Positions 33,001-46,603 are shown, counted from the first letter of the stretch. The stretch: 64,000 bases of DNA from Jacaranda mimosifolia (GCA_018894105.1 CM032121.1:21858730-21922729); one strand, 5' to 3'. The notes: generated from the letters alone by a model not told the origin. Numbers and translations: made by a program.

Positions 33001-36000
33001 CCTCAATTGTTCGTTTCTGGTCCTGGCCTCTAGGGCTTCAATCGTTTCTCAATGGGCTGAAATTCAATTATGAATTAGACTTCTGTTATCATTTCTTACT
33101 GTCATCTCTATTCCGGGTATGGCTGCTGAACACAAAGCACTCACAGGCACACAAGCACAGGCCCCGCCATTATATTGCTTTTTCTTTGAAGGAATTTTCT
33201 TTTCTTTTCTTTTCTTTTTGGTGAATTAGGGAGTTCTTCTTCTTCTTCTTCTTCTTCTTCTTCTTCTGTGCGTGTGCCTTCGTGAATTTTTTTTTTTGGG
33301 TTTTTAATTTTACTGTGGCAATGAAATGATGTCAATTGAATAAGATGGGGAAGAACCAGAACCGACTTGGCCTAAATCCTTAAATAACCTCAAAAGAAGC
33401 GAATTTGTTCTGCTATTCAGAGGTCTTCTTATTAGTGTAAAGTTTTAGTAAAATCATTGAATTTTTTTACTATGGTTTACTTTTGAAATTTGGCCTTTAT
33501 ATTAGTGGAATCGGCTACAATCAATCTTTATTTTTATTTTTATTTATTTATTTATTTTTGGTATAAACATAGACTTAGACAATCATTAGCTTCTTGCATT
33601 TCTTGGAAATAAATAATGTTGGCTTGATGTGATCATGTAGATGGTTGACGATGTTCTGTTGAGCCTTAATTCTTACTTCAGATTGCTTTTAGCAAGATGT
33701 TTTTTAGGTCATGGGTTGGAATTGGATTATGGCTTGTTTTTAACTTATGCTTTGTAAATGTTGGAATTTTTTTAATTCTTATTTTTACTTTTATTAATTA
33801 GGTTTTATTTTTACAAAAAGGGGTTAAATTGACTCTAAAGTTTACATATTGATGGAATATACAGGTCTAGAGGGTTTGCTCTCCTAAAGGCGTCAAATTT
33901 TTGAAAATTGGGATATTCCCATGCAGTTCTTACATATAAAGGACGTATTTTGTTTGACACACCTTGTTTAAAGGAGAGTTTTTCATACGGGCCTTGAATC
34001 TTTAATAGAGTTTGATAGAGGGTTGTAACTTATTGATTTGGGATGGTTCGGCACAAAGATGATTAAGTATTTAAATTTATTGAAGTAGTGTGGTTTGTAT
34101 AATTATCCCATAGGATTCTTATTATTTAACCCAATTTTTACATGTTTAAGCTGGTTGATGCCTTTTTTATGAGCTTTTGCACCACTTATGTGCATACATT
34201 TTTAGACTAGTTGTTGGTTTTATAAGATGAGTATGTCTCATAAATGACACTATATTAAATTCAAGCATTGATTGGGACATACATAACTTCCTAAGAAGTC
34301 ATTAGATTTTCTTGGGGCTTTCTAGGAGTACATATCTTATAAGAAAATCATATTGATTTTTTTAAGCTTTTATTTTGTTTTAGAAATTCAATCTTTACAA
34401 GATGATCAAGTTTTTTTGAGGGGATTTTATATCCGTATGGAAATCTATATCTAACAAGAAAATTAGAAACTCGCCAATGAAATAGCATATGTATTGGGCC
34501 ATATTTTTATATTATTACTTGTTATACAACCATGTCAGGTTCCATGTCAATAGAGTTGCACATATTTGTTACTAGAGAAGGTCTTATGTCAAATAGGGAA
34601 TAATTATCAGTATGAATCTATATTAGTGACTCTATTGGAGCGAGTCATATTTGCGAAATTGTCTCATTTTTGTATTTGTTTCTAAACTATAATTTTAATT
34701 TTTGTCCAAGTAGGAGAATGTTGGAATTTTTAAGTCCTATTTTTACTTAAATTTCGTGAATTTTGTTCTTATTAAAACGGACTCAATGTTGTTATATGGG
34801 ATTCAACTCATAACCGTATTTTATTATTAACCCTACTGTTGAGGCTCTTTTAGACATACTTAATTTTGACAATTGGTGTGGGTCTAATCCTAAAAAGTTT
34901 GTAGTGGAAATACCCAAAAGTTACACGTATTATGCTCCAAACTCACTAACCCTTTAAAGAAAGAATTGCCTTAAGATTTATCGACTGTAACTTGAAATTG
35001 AGCTATTTCCAGTTTGCCTACAAGAGATATTCAATGAATGCACCTGGACTTTTTTAGCTAAAACTTAAAACGGTTTAACCTTTTAAGTTTTTAATCTATA
35101 TGGGATGAGACATTACAGTTATCCTTAAGAAGCAATGCCTTTATCATTGTATGACATTGACATTCTATATTTGGTAACCTAAGTTGGTTCCTTTGTATAT
35201 AGCATTTTGTCCAGTTAGTTCAAGATGTGGTTCCCACAATTTTAATACTTTGTCTTGCATAGCATTTAGTTCATGATTTTGACTGCCAATTGACTCTGAT
35301 ACCATTTTTTATGCCCCTGACTCTGATACCATTTGTTATGCCCCAAGCCCACGAGCCCATTGGATGCTAGGATTCATTCTAAACCCATGGAGCACAACTT
35401 GAAACTGTGTTATGAACAACTTGCCCAAGATATCCATTGAGTTCTATGGCCAAAGCGTAAAGGTGTTCACTTTTTTCAGTATTTAGTTTATGTCAGATGA
35501 GGCATTGCAACACTACATATTGGTTAGGTCCATTTTGAACTCCATATTCTACTATTATTTATTCCATTCAAATCTGTAAATGTTGGTGAGAGATGGCCAT
35601 GGCAGGGATGTTTGTGAAATCAGTCGAGATCATGTTCATCATTAATTCTAAGTTGTAAAGTGTGCAAGGTTCATTTATTTTTTGTGATATGTAAATCCAT
35701 CTGGTAAAGATCCAATGAGTCAAAAAAAATTTCTTACAGTAAAATCTTATTTGTTGCTCTTATTGACCATTAATTAGTTATAAATGTTCTTCACATAGCT
35801 ATTGATTTAGAGAATGTCCAAAATCCAAATTCATGGCCTTCAACTCAAGTTGTTCATTGGTATGCTGTTGCTGATTGTCCAATTCTTTTATATTCAATCT
35901 TGATAGGTAATATTTTACATGTGAAAGGTTGTTGCTTTGGGATATTTATTCAATATGGTGTGAGATCATGATCTTTTGGTTGATTCTTGTCTTTTTCATT

Positions 36001-36313
36001 TGAGGTGATTCACGAGTCATTAAATGCAGAGATATTTATCATTAAAAATCTGACACTGATGTATTGGTAGAAATTTGGGCTTGTTAATGATTTGGCTTAT
36101 CAAAATTACAATCCTGGATAAAGATATTGTATTGTTTGATAAACACACTTGTTTCTATTATTTTAGCTCCTAAAGGTTCGAATGTATTGTGCTTTACATA
36201 GTTTGCGTGGTTTAAATTGGGTCTTTTTGTGTTGTCTCTGCATTTTTGCAGGTGTAACATTAGTGCACATTACTTAATAGGTCATTGCTTGTGCAAGATA
36301 TTGACACTAGGTA
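33001..36313 (+). other. Probable 5' leader and long leader intron of the TRB gene
   Basis: No coding sequence. A splice acceptor (tttttgcag, ending 36251) lies 62 bases ahead of the TRB start codon, which implies a leader exon far upstream. A leader exon near 33000-33300, next to the cttctt microsatellite, is plausible because pyrimidine-rich leaders are common in plants. The donor and the transcription start cannot be fixed without transcripts. Confidence 0.4.
33234..33266 (+). repeat. (CTT)n microsatellite
   Basis: Eleven tandem ctt triplets, preceded by a ttttc-rich tract, upstream of the TRB gene. It makes a false poly-Glu frame on the - strand. Confidence 0.9.
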
Positions 36314-39300
36314 ATGGGTGCTCCTAAACAGAAGTGGACATCAGAAGAAGAAGCTGCTCTTAAAGCTGGCATTCTCAAATATGGTATAGGAAAATGGAGC
36401 ACTATACTTAAAGATCCAGAATTCAGCACTGTCTTGCGGTCACGTTCTAATGTGGACCTTAAGGTATTAAGTATTATTGTTTCCCAATCTTCTGGTTTGC
36501 TTTTGGAGAAAGTACTATCTTAGAGGATATCCATGTTTTAGTGTGTACTATACCTATACTACATTACTGATATATTTTCATTCTTCTTTCGGTTGGGCTG
36601 ATTTAATTCCTCATTACTGGATAGGACAAATGGAGAAATTTGAATTGCATGGCAAGTGGCTTGGGATCTCGCCACAGGGCTAGGGTTTCAATTAAAAGCA
36701 GTCAGCTTACTGCCAAGCAAGATGAAGAGACTACAACAGCTCGTAGCATGATGGTTGAGAAGGACTCTGAAGTTCTTGACGTAACTTCCCTTGCAGCATG
36801 TAGTGAAATGTCCCAGGATGCAGGTTCCAGAAAACAAATCTCAAGGTTGCATGCGATCATAACATAATGTGTCCATTTATATCTGTAATTTAATTCTTGG
36901 CCTGTTCCTACTTTACCTCTTTCTTCTTCCAAATCTGGTACTTTGAAGAACGTTTTAGCTAATCAATTAGTAGCGGAGGAAATTGGTCAAAAATGAAACA
37001 ATCAATCAGTTGTTTGGGTCTGGTGAATTTGCATGCCATATTCCTTAAGGGCACTGTGAAAGCTCTCATGCCTAGTATAATACATATAGGACAACATGTG
37101 TGAGCCATTTAGTTTTTTAACACTTTATCTTCAAATATCAAATTCCGGTATTTTTATGATAAATTCGAACCCCCCCTCTCGTGTAGATGTATATGTGTCT
37201 GTGTGTGTATGTTTTTTGGGATAACTTGCTACTTGGTGGGGGAGGGGGAAAAGGGGTGTTTGTTTTGTCTCTCTATATGCAAGCTATAGTTATAGCCTTT
37301 TTTGTGGTCCATCAGTAATCTGAACATGGTACAAAGTTGTGTAAAATGCGTTGCTCCTAATCTGAACACGGTAATTTTGGACTAGACTTGGAGATCATTA
37401 AGCTACGTTCTGGAAGTTATGCCATTCTGTTTTAGATATTGTTTAATGAGATGTTTGGGCGCTTCTGGTGATGAATGTAGGCTGGATGATCTTATACTGG
37501 AGGCTATAACAAAGTTGAAGGAACCTCGAGGATCCAGCAGACCTGCAATTGCACAATACATAGAGGTATAATTTTCTATGTTTGATGTATAAATATAAAA
37601 ATAGTAAAAGTTATTGGTTAAAATTGACATTGAATTGGTATACAATATTCTCTTGTAATCTGCTAGAGTTTAAAAGGAACTAAGGGTCTGTTTGGTTGTG
37701 TGTTGGTTGCTTTGGGGAAAATGTTTTGGGAGAATACATTTTGGGTAGTGGATTGGGAGAATGTGATGTTTGTTTATATTTTGGAGGTGGTGGGGAATAT
37801 TTTGGGAGAAAATGTTCGCCTAGAGGTGTTATGGGGAAGAGACAATTTTTAGTATAGATGTCATGTTGCTCAAATTTTTGTTGGGTAGGAGTGGGGGTGG
37901 GTGGGTGGGGTGAAATTAGATTTTACAGTAATTGTTCATGTGTAATGATTTTGGGGGTAGATTGAGTATAACATTACACATTTTACAATGCATTATTGGA
38001 GATTATAGGTGTTTGTTTGGATGTGGTTCCGGAAAAACACATGCAAACAAGCCCTACAAACACTTCCCTATAAGAATTCTTGTAACTAGTTTTGGCTTCT
38101 TATTATACTTTCATGTCTACATTCTCATATGAACAGCCATCTTATGATTGATTCAGGAAGCAGTTGATACTCATGGATAAAATCAAACTTATCCTTGGAA
38201 GTTTTCTTGAATTTGCTATGATTATGACTATATAACTTTGACATCATATATGGTTTATATGGTAGGAGCATTACTTGGCATCTCCAGATTTTGAAAGGAC
38301 ATTGGCAGCAAATTTGAAGAGTTTGACAGAAAATGGACGATTGATTAAGGTATTCCACTAGTAACAGCCATTTTCTTTTTTCTTTTTAAAATTTTGGGCT
38401 TCATTTTCATTTTCTTTTATTTTTCTCATTTCGAGGGTGGGGGGTGGTCAATGAAATTTAAGGAATTCAAATTTTACATGGGCTGGTGCCATTAAATTGC
38501 ATACGTGGATTGTGAATACAGATATGGTGTATATATAATTCACCTGCTGTTCTGTCAAAGACATTAATTATCTTCATGCAGCTTTCATAACACAACATGC
38601 CGTCGACAGTGATGACAACGATGAGATAAATTAATGACTTTAGTGATATAATCATTTTATAAAGTTGGAGGAAAATAAGGATGGCCAAGTTGCTAAAAGC
38701 AGTAGTTGCGTTTTATCGGCCAGATCACGACTAGTTTGTCCGACTAACATGTGCATCTTTTAAGCTTTTATAAGGTGGCTGATTTTCTTCTCTCTGCCCT
38801 TTCTGTGTGCCCACCTGCATATTTCACTGCATTCGTAGTTTGGTGGGTAGTTGGAGAATAAGTCAGAAAGTAAGGTTGATTTTGTGTTATGACAATGAAC
38901 AGGCAATATCTTGTAGGAACTGGGAAGAAGGGGTAATTTGGGCCAGAATAGTGTCAGAGTGGAAATCACTTTTGAACTTGCATTGTCATGGTGGGATTTT
39001 GAACTCCAATCATGAAGTTATACGGTACGAAATCAGATTAGGTGCTAGATTGCTAACACTGGTATTGTTGATACTTGGGAGTGCCAGTCAGGAGACTCCT
39101 GTCACAGTTTACGCAAGAAAACTACAGATGCCAGACCAGTAGTCCAAGTGAGCAGAACCAATGCTTGTTGCCATATCAGTTCATTGGATGCTAAAATATT
39201 AGGAAGATATATATAACACTATTGTGATGATGTCTTAACGTGTTTCAGTTTCGGGTTGAATGTAGTGAAGTTTAAAGAAGCACAAAAATGAGGGTTCTTA

Positions 39301-39711
39301 GCTACAATTAAAGTGTTGCTAGTTTTGGCATCAAATTTGTAATGTTTGCATTGACAGGTGAAGCATCAATACAGGATTGCACCAAGGTCAATATCTTTTG
39401 CTTCAGGAAAAGAACCACAGTTGTTGCTTGAAAACGGATCTAATAAGGATCCTTCAAAAGTGGAGAGAAATGGTGTCATACTTCTTACCAAAGCCAAGAT
39501 TGATGCTGAGCTAGAGAAAATGAAGAGCATGAGTGCAGAAGAGGCTGCTGCAGCTGCTGCACAAGCAGTTGCAGAGGCCGAAGCTGCGATTGCAGAAGCT
39601 GAAGCGGCAGCAAGGGAAGCAGAGGAGGCTGAGGCTGAAGCAGAAGCTGCACAGTGTTTTGCTGATGCAGCTCAGAAAGCGCTAAGCTATCAAACTATCC
39701 GTGTCTGGTAA
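36314..39711 (+). CDS. TRB: Telomere repeat-binding factor (single Myb / histone H1-like, TRB/SMH), 5 exons
   Basis: Nuclear DNA-binding protein of the plant-specific TRB/SMH family, which binds telomeric TTTAGGG repeats and telobox promoters. Exons 36314-36463, 36625-36845, 37481-37565, 38266-38349 and 39358-39711 join in phase to 297 aa, normal for the family (about 280-310). The N-terminal Myb domain spans residues 7-60 ([19 protein letters not shown], then the telobox-recognition motif VDLKDKWRNL across the first splice). A linker-histone H1/H5 domain spans about 124-190 ([39 protein letters not shown], then HQYRIAP). A C-terminal Ala/Glu-rich coiled coil spans about 224-285 ([12 protein letters not shown] onward). 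All introns are GT-AG. A MITE-like sequence lies in intron 3. Looks intact. Which TRB paralogue (1, 2 or 3) cannot be told. Confidence 0.94.
37684..38054. mobile_element. MITE-like insertion in TRB intron 3
   Basis: The left edge gggtctgtttggttgtg and the right edge catgcaaacaagccc are imperfect inverted repeats (gggtctgtttgg against gggcttgtttgc). The interior is G/T-rich on this strand (ttttgggagaat repeated). It resembles Harbinger-like MITEs. The left flank is taa but the right flank is tac, so a target duplication is not secure. Confidence 0.45.
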
Positions 39712-40300
39712 AGTCAATCCTTGAATTCTTAGAGCAGACGTCAACCCATTCCCTTTGTTGAATGTTACGTATTTGGTTTTCCTGGTTCAAGATTTTTCCT
39801 TCAGAAAATGATTGTTTGTGAGTCCTTTATTGCCTGCAGCCGGCCATCATTTTTTGGTTTTAAACATTAAATTGGGGAGAGCAAATTTTGTCTGGTTATC
39901 AACTTTCGTCTCTGACAGCCTCTCTCTATTTTTTTTTTTTTAATTATTAAATTCATGCTAATGCAGAATACTGGTGGCAGTGACTCCTACTCCTAGTTGC
40001 ATCTTCAAAATTGGGGCAGACCACCCTGTGAAGGCTATAGACTCTGCTCTTGTTTTGTTAGCATGTTTGTATGTTGTAGATAAGTTGCAAAACTGTAAAT
40101 CTGAGAATTTTGTCGGTGTCAACAGTTTGTTCTGTTGTTGACCAACTGTGATGCATAAGAACTCGAAAGGAAGCAAATCAGTATCTGAAATGAATGACCC
40201 TTGTTAGAGTTGGAGTTACATGATAAATGTCCATTACCAATTGGTGCTAAATTTTTTGCAGCAGTTTTTAGGGTGGAAAGGAGAGTTTTTCTTTACTTTC
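39712..40300 (+). other. TRB 3' UTR with possible intron
   Basis: A consensus donor (gtaaag) overlaps the stop codon, starting at 39708, and an acceptor ends at 39966 (tgctaatgcag). Splicing would replace Trp-stop by an immediate TGA stop, so the protein would lose only its last residue. The sequence to about 40280 is then 3' UTR. Confidence 0.4.
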
Positions 40301-40549
40301 TTTCTTATTTTAGGTATGGCATGTGATTAAGAAAGTGAAAAGAAGAAAAGACATCCTTTAGAGGATCAAGTCCAACCTCTAAAGTTTCCCAATCCGTATT
40401 CCTTATTTCAACCAATTATAATTTGAAAACCGTTCTCCGGGATTTCTCCCAAAGAAGCTGAGTTTTTTTCATCACTCCGTTAAAATATTATCAAGCTTAT
40501 CCTTATATCCTAACTCCTCCCACGTGCAATCTTCCCTCCGCAGTCCGTA

Positions 40550-41160
40550 ACCTTGCCCTTTTCCTAAGAACAAGCTAAAAACACTGAGCATCATGGGATT
40601 TCGAGGCATATAATCCTTTATATGTGATGCGCCCCATGTTCAGACAGTCGATCCCTTGGATGGGCTTGACCCTGTCTCGGCTCTATGGGCGAACTTCGGG
40701 GGTTGAATACCAATCCCCTGAGAATTACATAAGAAGATATTCGCCGCATTTAATATTGTCCCCTCTGTAACGTCCTTGCAATTAAATGCGGCAATACGCT
40801 TTGCGCCACCCCAAAGTATTATGCACTAGAATTACGTCATTCCGGTCGGGTGGACTAAAAGACCATGCCTGCCTACGGAGTAGAGCTTGAATAGTTCTAA
40901 GGAGTGGGGGCAAATAGGTAAAATCAATCCCCAAGATGCGAGGTTGTAAATACCCGAATCAAAATCAAAATTTAGGTATGCTAACTACTCACTCACAAAA
41001 TTCCTACACTTTACTACCTCTCATTTAAACTAGTTCAGTACTAATTTAAGTATAGGAGGACCATAGTCAAGGGCTCCTCGACTAGTCTAACATTAGCTGT
41101 GTTGCAGTTCAACCCACCTAGTTTGAGAAAGACTTCCAACCCCGTGAGATGCAGCATCAT
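40550..41160. mobile_element. LTR-like fragment
   Basis: GC-richer than its surroundings (gtcgatcccttggatgggcttg, then gccgcatttaatattgtcccc). It ends in ctaatttaagtataggagg near 41060, which resembles the end of the leader in many plant Ty3/gypsy LTRs. No partner copy was found. Confidence 0.3.
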
Positions 41161-42132
41161 CAATATGCCACAGACCAATCGTCCTTTTCAACTCTTCCAT
41201 GAAATTATGATTGATGTCACAAATATGCTTTCTTGCTGCATGAGGACTCACTTGTAAGCGACACGGTGGAAGACTGCCTAGAAGTTCAGTAGGAATTTTC
41301 TCCAGCTTATCAGTTGAACTGTGTGAGTTGTGCTTGTGCTACTGACTCTTGTGCATGAAAATATTTACCAGACAATCCCCTACTCCTAGGCTCCTTTTCA
41401 ATCTATGCATTCTACTGCTATTGCAGGCGCTAGGCGATGGCTGTACCATTTTTATGGAGAGCAACCTGTAATACATTCTTTAAGAACCTTCATCTGATGC
41501 TCCTGTTCCAACCAGAGTTAACAAAAGGAATCTAAAGGCTTCTTACATGAAATCTAGTAAGAAGACAAAAAGTAAAAATGCAACAGCCCTCTCCTTAATA
41601 GTCCTAGGAAAACGCCCCTCCACTTTCTATAGCCTTCAAAATACCTACTCAAAATACATCATTTTAGTCAAGGTGTCTTTCTTTGCACGAGAAAGTCAAA
41701 GGAAGCAACTGTTCCCAACCATCGCCATTTGAATGGTCGTGATTATTTATTTTTTATTTTTTTATTTATACACACGCACATATATCAAGAGCTCATTTGG
41801 ATTCGAACTCTTGGCCTCTCACATTGTATGAGAAATTTATGCCATTGGGTCACAGGCCACTCGGTTGGTCGTGATTGTTTGAGGAAGAAGAGAAAAGCTA
41901 ATCGTTAATGTGTTGGCATTGCCATAGAATGACAAGTGGCAACCTCTTGTGTGCTATTTTTAACTAATCATTATATACCAAATGCGCACTTCTAAATTAT
42001 TGCAATTGCCACAGTATAACTAGAACTTGATTGAAATTACATATCATATTCATACCTACCTCCAACTAGTGTCATTCTACCCCAAGTGAGTGAAACTTAC
42101 CCAATTGAATCCAACAGACTTTAGCTAACTAA
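41161..42132. other. Intergenic stretch without a recognised gene
   Basis: Mixed sequence with short AT-rich runs (ttttttatttttttattt near 41750). The short open frame near 41550-41730 has no recognisable domain. Confidence 0.4.
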
Positions 42133-43332
42133 TGCTAAATCCTTCTTGTTATTATTTTAGATGTCAAATGGAGGACCTAATAAATAATTTTTTTACTTAA
42201 AAGATTATTTAAAAAATTACAATTTTCTTGCTAATTGCTGTAAATTTAAAATTACAGGAACACTAGGTGAAGATATGAAAAAAGGAATAACTTGGCACAA
42301 GTTGATGGAAAATTGATATGATTTATTGTAATTTAATTAAGAACGGGTAAAAGAGTCTTTTTATTTATTCTATTTACTTATAGTTTTTAGAAAAGTTTGT
42401 TACATACCAATAATTGGTATTCCAAACACTTGGTTAGGGGTCTGTTTTGATTTTTTTGATTGGATACTAGAACTTTCGTGAGAATTTAGGATTTGAAGGA
42501 GGACAAAGTGGAGATTAAATTTGTCTAGAAATAGAGTTTTTTTTTTCTTTTTTCTTTTCTTTTTAAGCCTATATTAATATGATGCTTCGTCTTGTTTATA
42601 TGTTGTTTGACAATTTAGTTATGAACTAATTCTCTATTCTAGGATTATGATGGATGTTTTTAAATAAATTAATACATGATTTTCTTTCATGAAACTAGTA
42701 GCATTTTAAGTTATTTAAGATATTGTGTACTTTTTCTATTTGATTGTTTAGTTAACAATCAAATGTTTCTCTAAGCCCTAAAGGAATCTTGGAAGAGAAA
42801 CTTTAGGGATTGCTTGACAATAGAAGAGCCTATATTTAGTATTCAAGTAGAAGAATGAAGTAATTAACTTATGAGTAGGATATGAATATACCTTCCTACA
42901 CTAGGTAGTTAATTGAGCGGTATAACCCCATTCATAACTTAGTTAATTCACATAAGAATATAATGAATTGAACAAATCCAGGATTTGATTGCAAGAATTC
43001 AGAAAAAACTTGCAGTTGCTTATGGCTCTAGACTAATAACTTGCTATTAATTTCATAGGGAGGAAATAATGCAATTAACTAATTCACTTGGTGAAATCAT
43101 AATTCTAAACTTCTACATCCTGATAGAATACTTAATCAGTACATTTTTCTATTTTCATTATATTAATTTCAATTCCAACATAATTAATCACTATGTGAAT
43201 AAAATAAGTGTGTGGTAGATTAGTATTTAATAGAATAGGTTAGTTCCTAATAAGATAAGTCTTTTCATCACTTTATTACTTGTTTTGACATGGGCACTGT
43301 ATGAGTATTCACATTATTCATTTTACATGGCA
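42133..43332 (+). repeat. Left LTR of the Athila-type element
   Basis: Bounded on the right by ggca, ten bases before the primer site. The left boundary (tgctaaatcc) is estimated from where similarity to 61802 onward begins. Carries a T-rich tract (42538-42565). Confidence 0.5.
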
Positions 43333-43479
43333 ATAAATTTTTGGCGCCCTTGTCGAGGAAGTACTTTTTTTTGTTGTTGTTGCTAATATTAATTCTAAGC
43401 ACTATATCTCAGTTCAAACTTTTGCTTTACTTATATATTATTTCATTTTCTCCTTTTATTTTAGGAATCTCTATGATAG

Positions 43480-44836
43480 TAGGATAATTAGGAGCCTGAA
43501 TTAGTACCGTTTGATTAAGACATTGAGAGAATCTTTTGAGAATGTACACGAGCACTTTAGGCCTCTTTCTTTGGCCTTTTTTTGGATTGAGGAAAGGATG
43601 ATCATGAGTAAATCCTTGACTCTAGTCGCACATGCTCCTTATCCTATTATAGCTGGTAGAGTTGTGACCCTTAGATAGATACTCAAAGCCTTGTTCTGTG
43701 CTGAGTCACTCCCACCCATTCTTCCTTTCTGACCTTAGCTTAGCTGCTTGGCCAATGTTTTTACGAGCTAGTTCACGAGGTATTAGATTGAAGTACTTGC
43801 CAAGATAATTCAGTCAGCCTAGAAAAAAATCATTGAGCCTATTTCGCTGTTTAGAACCCTATAGTTTATTTGAATTTAGTCGAACAAATGAGGATATCAC
43901 AAAAATGGTAGAGGAAGAATGGTATTTGTAGGGCTATGCTATCCTGCAAATTCGGGGTTTTCACATAGGAATTGTAAACCAGCTAGTAAAGAGAATAATT
44001 TTGAGATCAAACCTGAAATTATTCAAATGATAGAAAGTTCAATGCATTTTGGGGATCTCCAACAAAAGATCCGAGTGCCCATTTGGATAAGTTTTTGGAT
44101 ATTTGCGACACTGTCAACTATAATGAAGTTTCAGAAGATACAATTTGATTGAGATTATTTTCATTCTCACTGAGTGATAAGGCAAAGAGTTGGTTAGCAT
44201 CCTTGTTAGCAGAATCCATTACACATGGGGGGATTTAGCACAAAAATTCTTGGCTAAGTTTTTTCCACCATCAAGAATAGTCAAGGGATGAGAGTGCTTT
44301 ATTTGTCCAGTTCGATTAGGAAACATTTTATGAGACTTGGAAGTGGTATAATGAAATATTCAGAAGAGCCCTCATCACGGACTGAAAAAGTGGCTTCTAG
44401 TATTGGTGTTCTACAATGGGTTGTCTGCACAAACTAGTGGTGTGGTTGATGTTGCTATAGGAGGTACACTTATGGGGAAAAGGATTAGGAAGCATTTAAG
44501 TTATTTGAAGAGATGGTCGTCAATAGTTATCAATGGCCAATTGAGAGATTAACTTAAATAAAGTTGTAGAAATTTATGAGGTGAATGTTACTACATCTTT
44601 GACTGGATGAATAGATGTCTTGAAAGAGAAAGTTGACATGTTTACAATTCTTATATTCTAGCCAGCGCAACAAGTGCAAGTAGTAGGGATCCTATTTATC
44701 ACTTGCGAAATTTGCAAAGATACACATTTAAGTGATTAGTGTCTACATACTTTGGAATTTGTTAGGAACTTCAACAAGAATTAAAAAACAAACCATATTC
44801 AAACACTTACAATCTTGGATAGAGACAATATCCAAA
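43480..44836 (+). pseudogene. Athila-type gag remnant, 5' part
   Basis: Short + strand frames broken by stops carry gag signatures. Near 44155-44275 is LFSFSLSDKAKSWLASLLAESIT, followed by a stretch equivalent to WDDLAQKFLAKFFPPS; both belong to the capsid region of Athila gag. Near 44690-44735 lies CEICKDTHLSD, a degenerate CCHC-type knuckle. The sequence stops at the CACTA insertion (44837). Confidence 0.65.
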
Positions 44837-45981
44837 CACTACTAAAAAAATTGCTATTTACGAAAGATTTTGTGACGTTGAAAATCCATCGCAGAAACCT
44901 TGGTCACAAATTTCTGGGGTGGATTTTGTAATGGCCCATTTTGTGATGAATTTGCGATGGATTTGAGGCGTCACTTTTGCAACCAAAAAATCCATCGCAA
45001 AATTTTAATTTTGCAATAGATTTGTTGTCTGTTGCAAAATCGTAATTTCTTTTAAAAAAAATTTTTCCAATGGAATTCCCTCGCAAAACTTTTTTTCTTT
45101 AATTATTTTTTTTGTGATGGAAATTTTCATTGCAAATTTTTTTAAAAAAAAATTAAAAATAAAAATTTATGCATCCTATACCGAATTGAAACCTATAATC
45201 AACTAAAAAATTATGCATCCTCATTCTAAATTGCAATGCCCAAATAATAATAAGTCAAATCAAATAAATACATTAAACTCAACAAATACAACAAACTCTT
45301 GAAAAAATCATTCTCTTTAACAAGAATCAAATTAACATTATAAATCTAAAAGATAATTTATATTACAAATAAACATCTAACATATAATACACACTATATT
45401 ATAATACTAACTCTATATAAAGATTTATATATAATTCCAACATATTGACATATCCAAATATGCAATATAACATAATAAAAATAAAATTAGAATAATAAAG
45501 ATAAAAAAAATTATAAAAGAAATGAGAAAGTTCTCCAAATGTGCAATATTACAACAAAAACAAAATTAGGATCATGAGTAATAGAAATACAAACTAAACT
45601 AACATACATTCAATATAATAAACTAATATATAATCAATATAAATCTACTGGATAACTCAACTTAATCAAACACATAATTTAGAAAATATAAATTCAATAT
45701 ACTCAAACATACATCTCATTATAAACCAACATATAATTTAAAATAAATCCAACATTTAACTCAAATACTAATAGAACATATGATTCAAAAAATGTAGATC
45801 TAACAAAATACAACACATAATCAATATAAATGCAACATTATTAAACCATAGTCTAATACATAATATATAAAATAATACGCAAAAAAATTACCCTTTTGAA
45901 GTAACCAACACATCCATGCCGGAAAATTTTTCAAAACCTACAACATTAGTAAAAATAAAATTAATATAAAATTAAAAAAAT

Positions 45982-46171
45982 TTTAAAAAAATCTGGAGGC
46001 GGCCATCGTACGCTGGTTGCTGGCCACTACGCGAGGCCAGAACCCGCAGCCGTGAGCGGCCACTGGTCTCACCACCGTTGGCCGCACGACATGCAAGGCT
46101 TTGTGCGCGGCCAGCACAACGCAACAAGCTTGTCTTTGTAGGCAGTGGAGCTGCCGGCGGATTAAGTTCAA
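45982..46171 (-). other. GC-rich patch inside the CACTA element
   Basis: About 190 bases of gcggcc-rich sequence in a very AT-rich element, followed by a purine-rich tract (aaagaaagaaaaagagaggag). A 62-codon frame on the - strand (HCLQRQACCVVLAAHKALHV) has no recognised domain. It may be a leftover leader exon of the transposon gene or a captured host fragment. Confidence 0.35.
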
Positions 46172-46569
46172 ACGAAAAAAAAAAAAAAGAAACAGAAAGA
46201 AAGAAAAAGAGAGGAGTAGGAGGAAGATGAGGAAGGAGGAGAAAACATTACCTAATGTGAGGAGTGAAGAGAGTGAATGAAATTTAGGATTTGTGCAAGA
46301 TATTTTATTAATTTACATTTAAATTTTTTTATTTATATAGAATAGTTTATTTTTAATTTAAATTTTAAACTTTGAATCTTCAGTCTCAAATTTTAATCTT
46401 AAAGCTTATTTATTATGTATAATTTTAAATTTATATTTTGATTATTGACAGCCTTTTAGTGTTATATTAGATTATATTATATTTTTAGTAATAATTTTAT
46501 TTTAAAATGAAATTTTAAATATCAATTATTTAATTTTTAGATATTTAAATATCACTACCATATAAATAT

Positions 46570-46570
46570 G

Positions 46571-46603
<33 letters not shown>
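46570..46603 (+). repeat. (CA)n(TA)n microsatellite
   Basis: Cacaca run followed by tatata run within the CACTA element. A similar compound repeat occurs at 56346-56373. Confidence 0.85.

Noticed and set aside
33141..33335. Poly-glutamate frame on the - strand.
   Set aside because: Translation of the ctt microsatellite.
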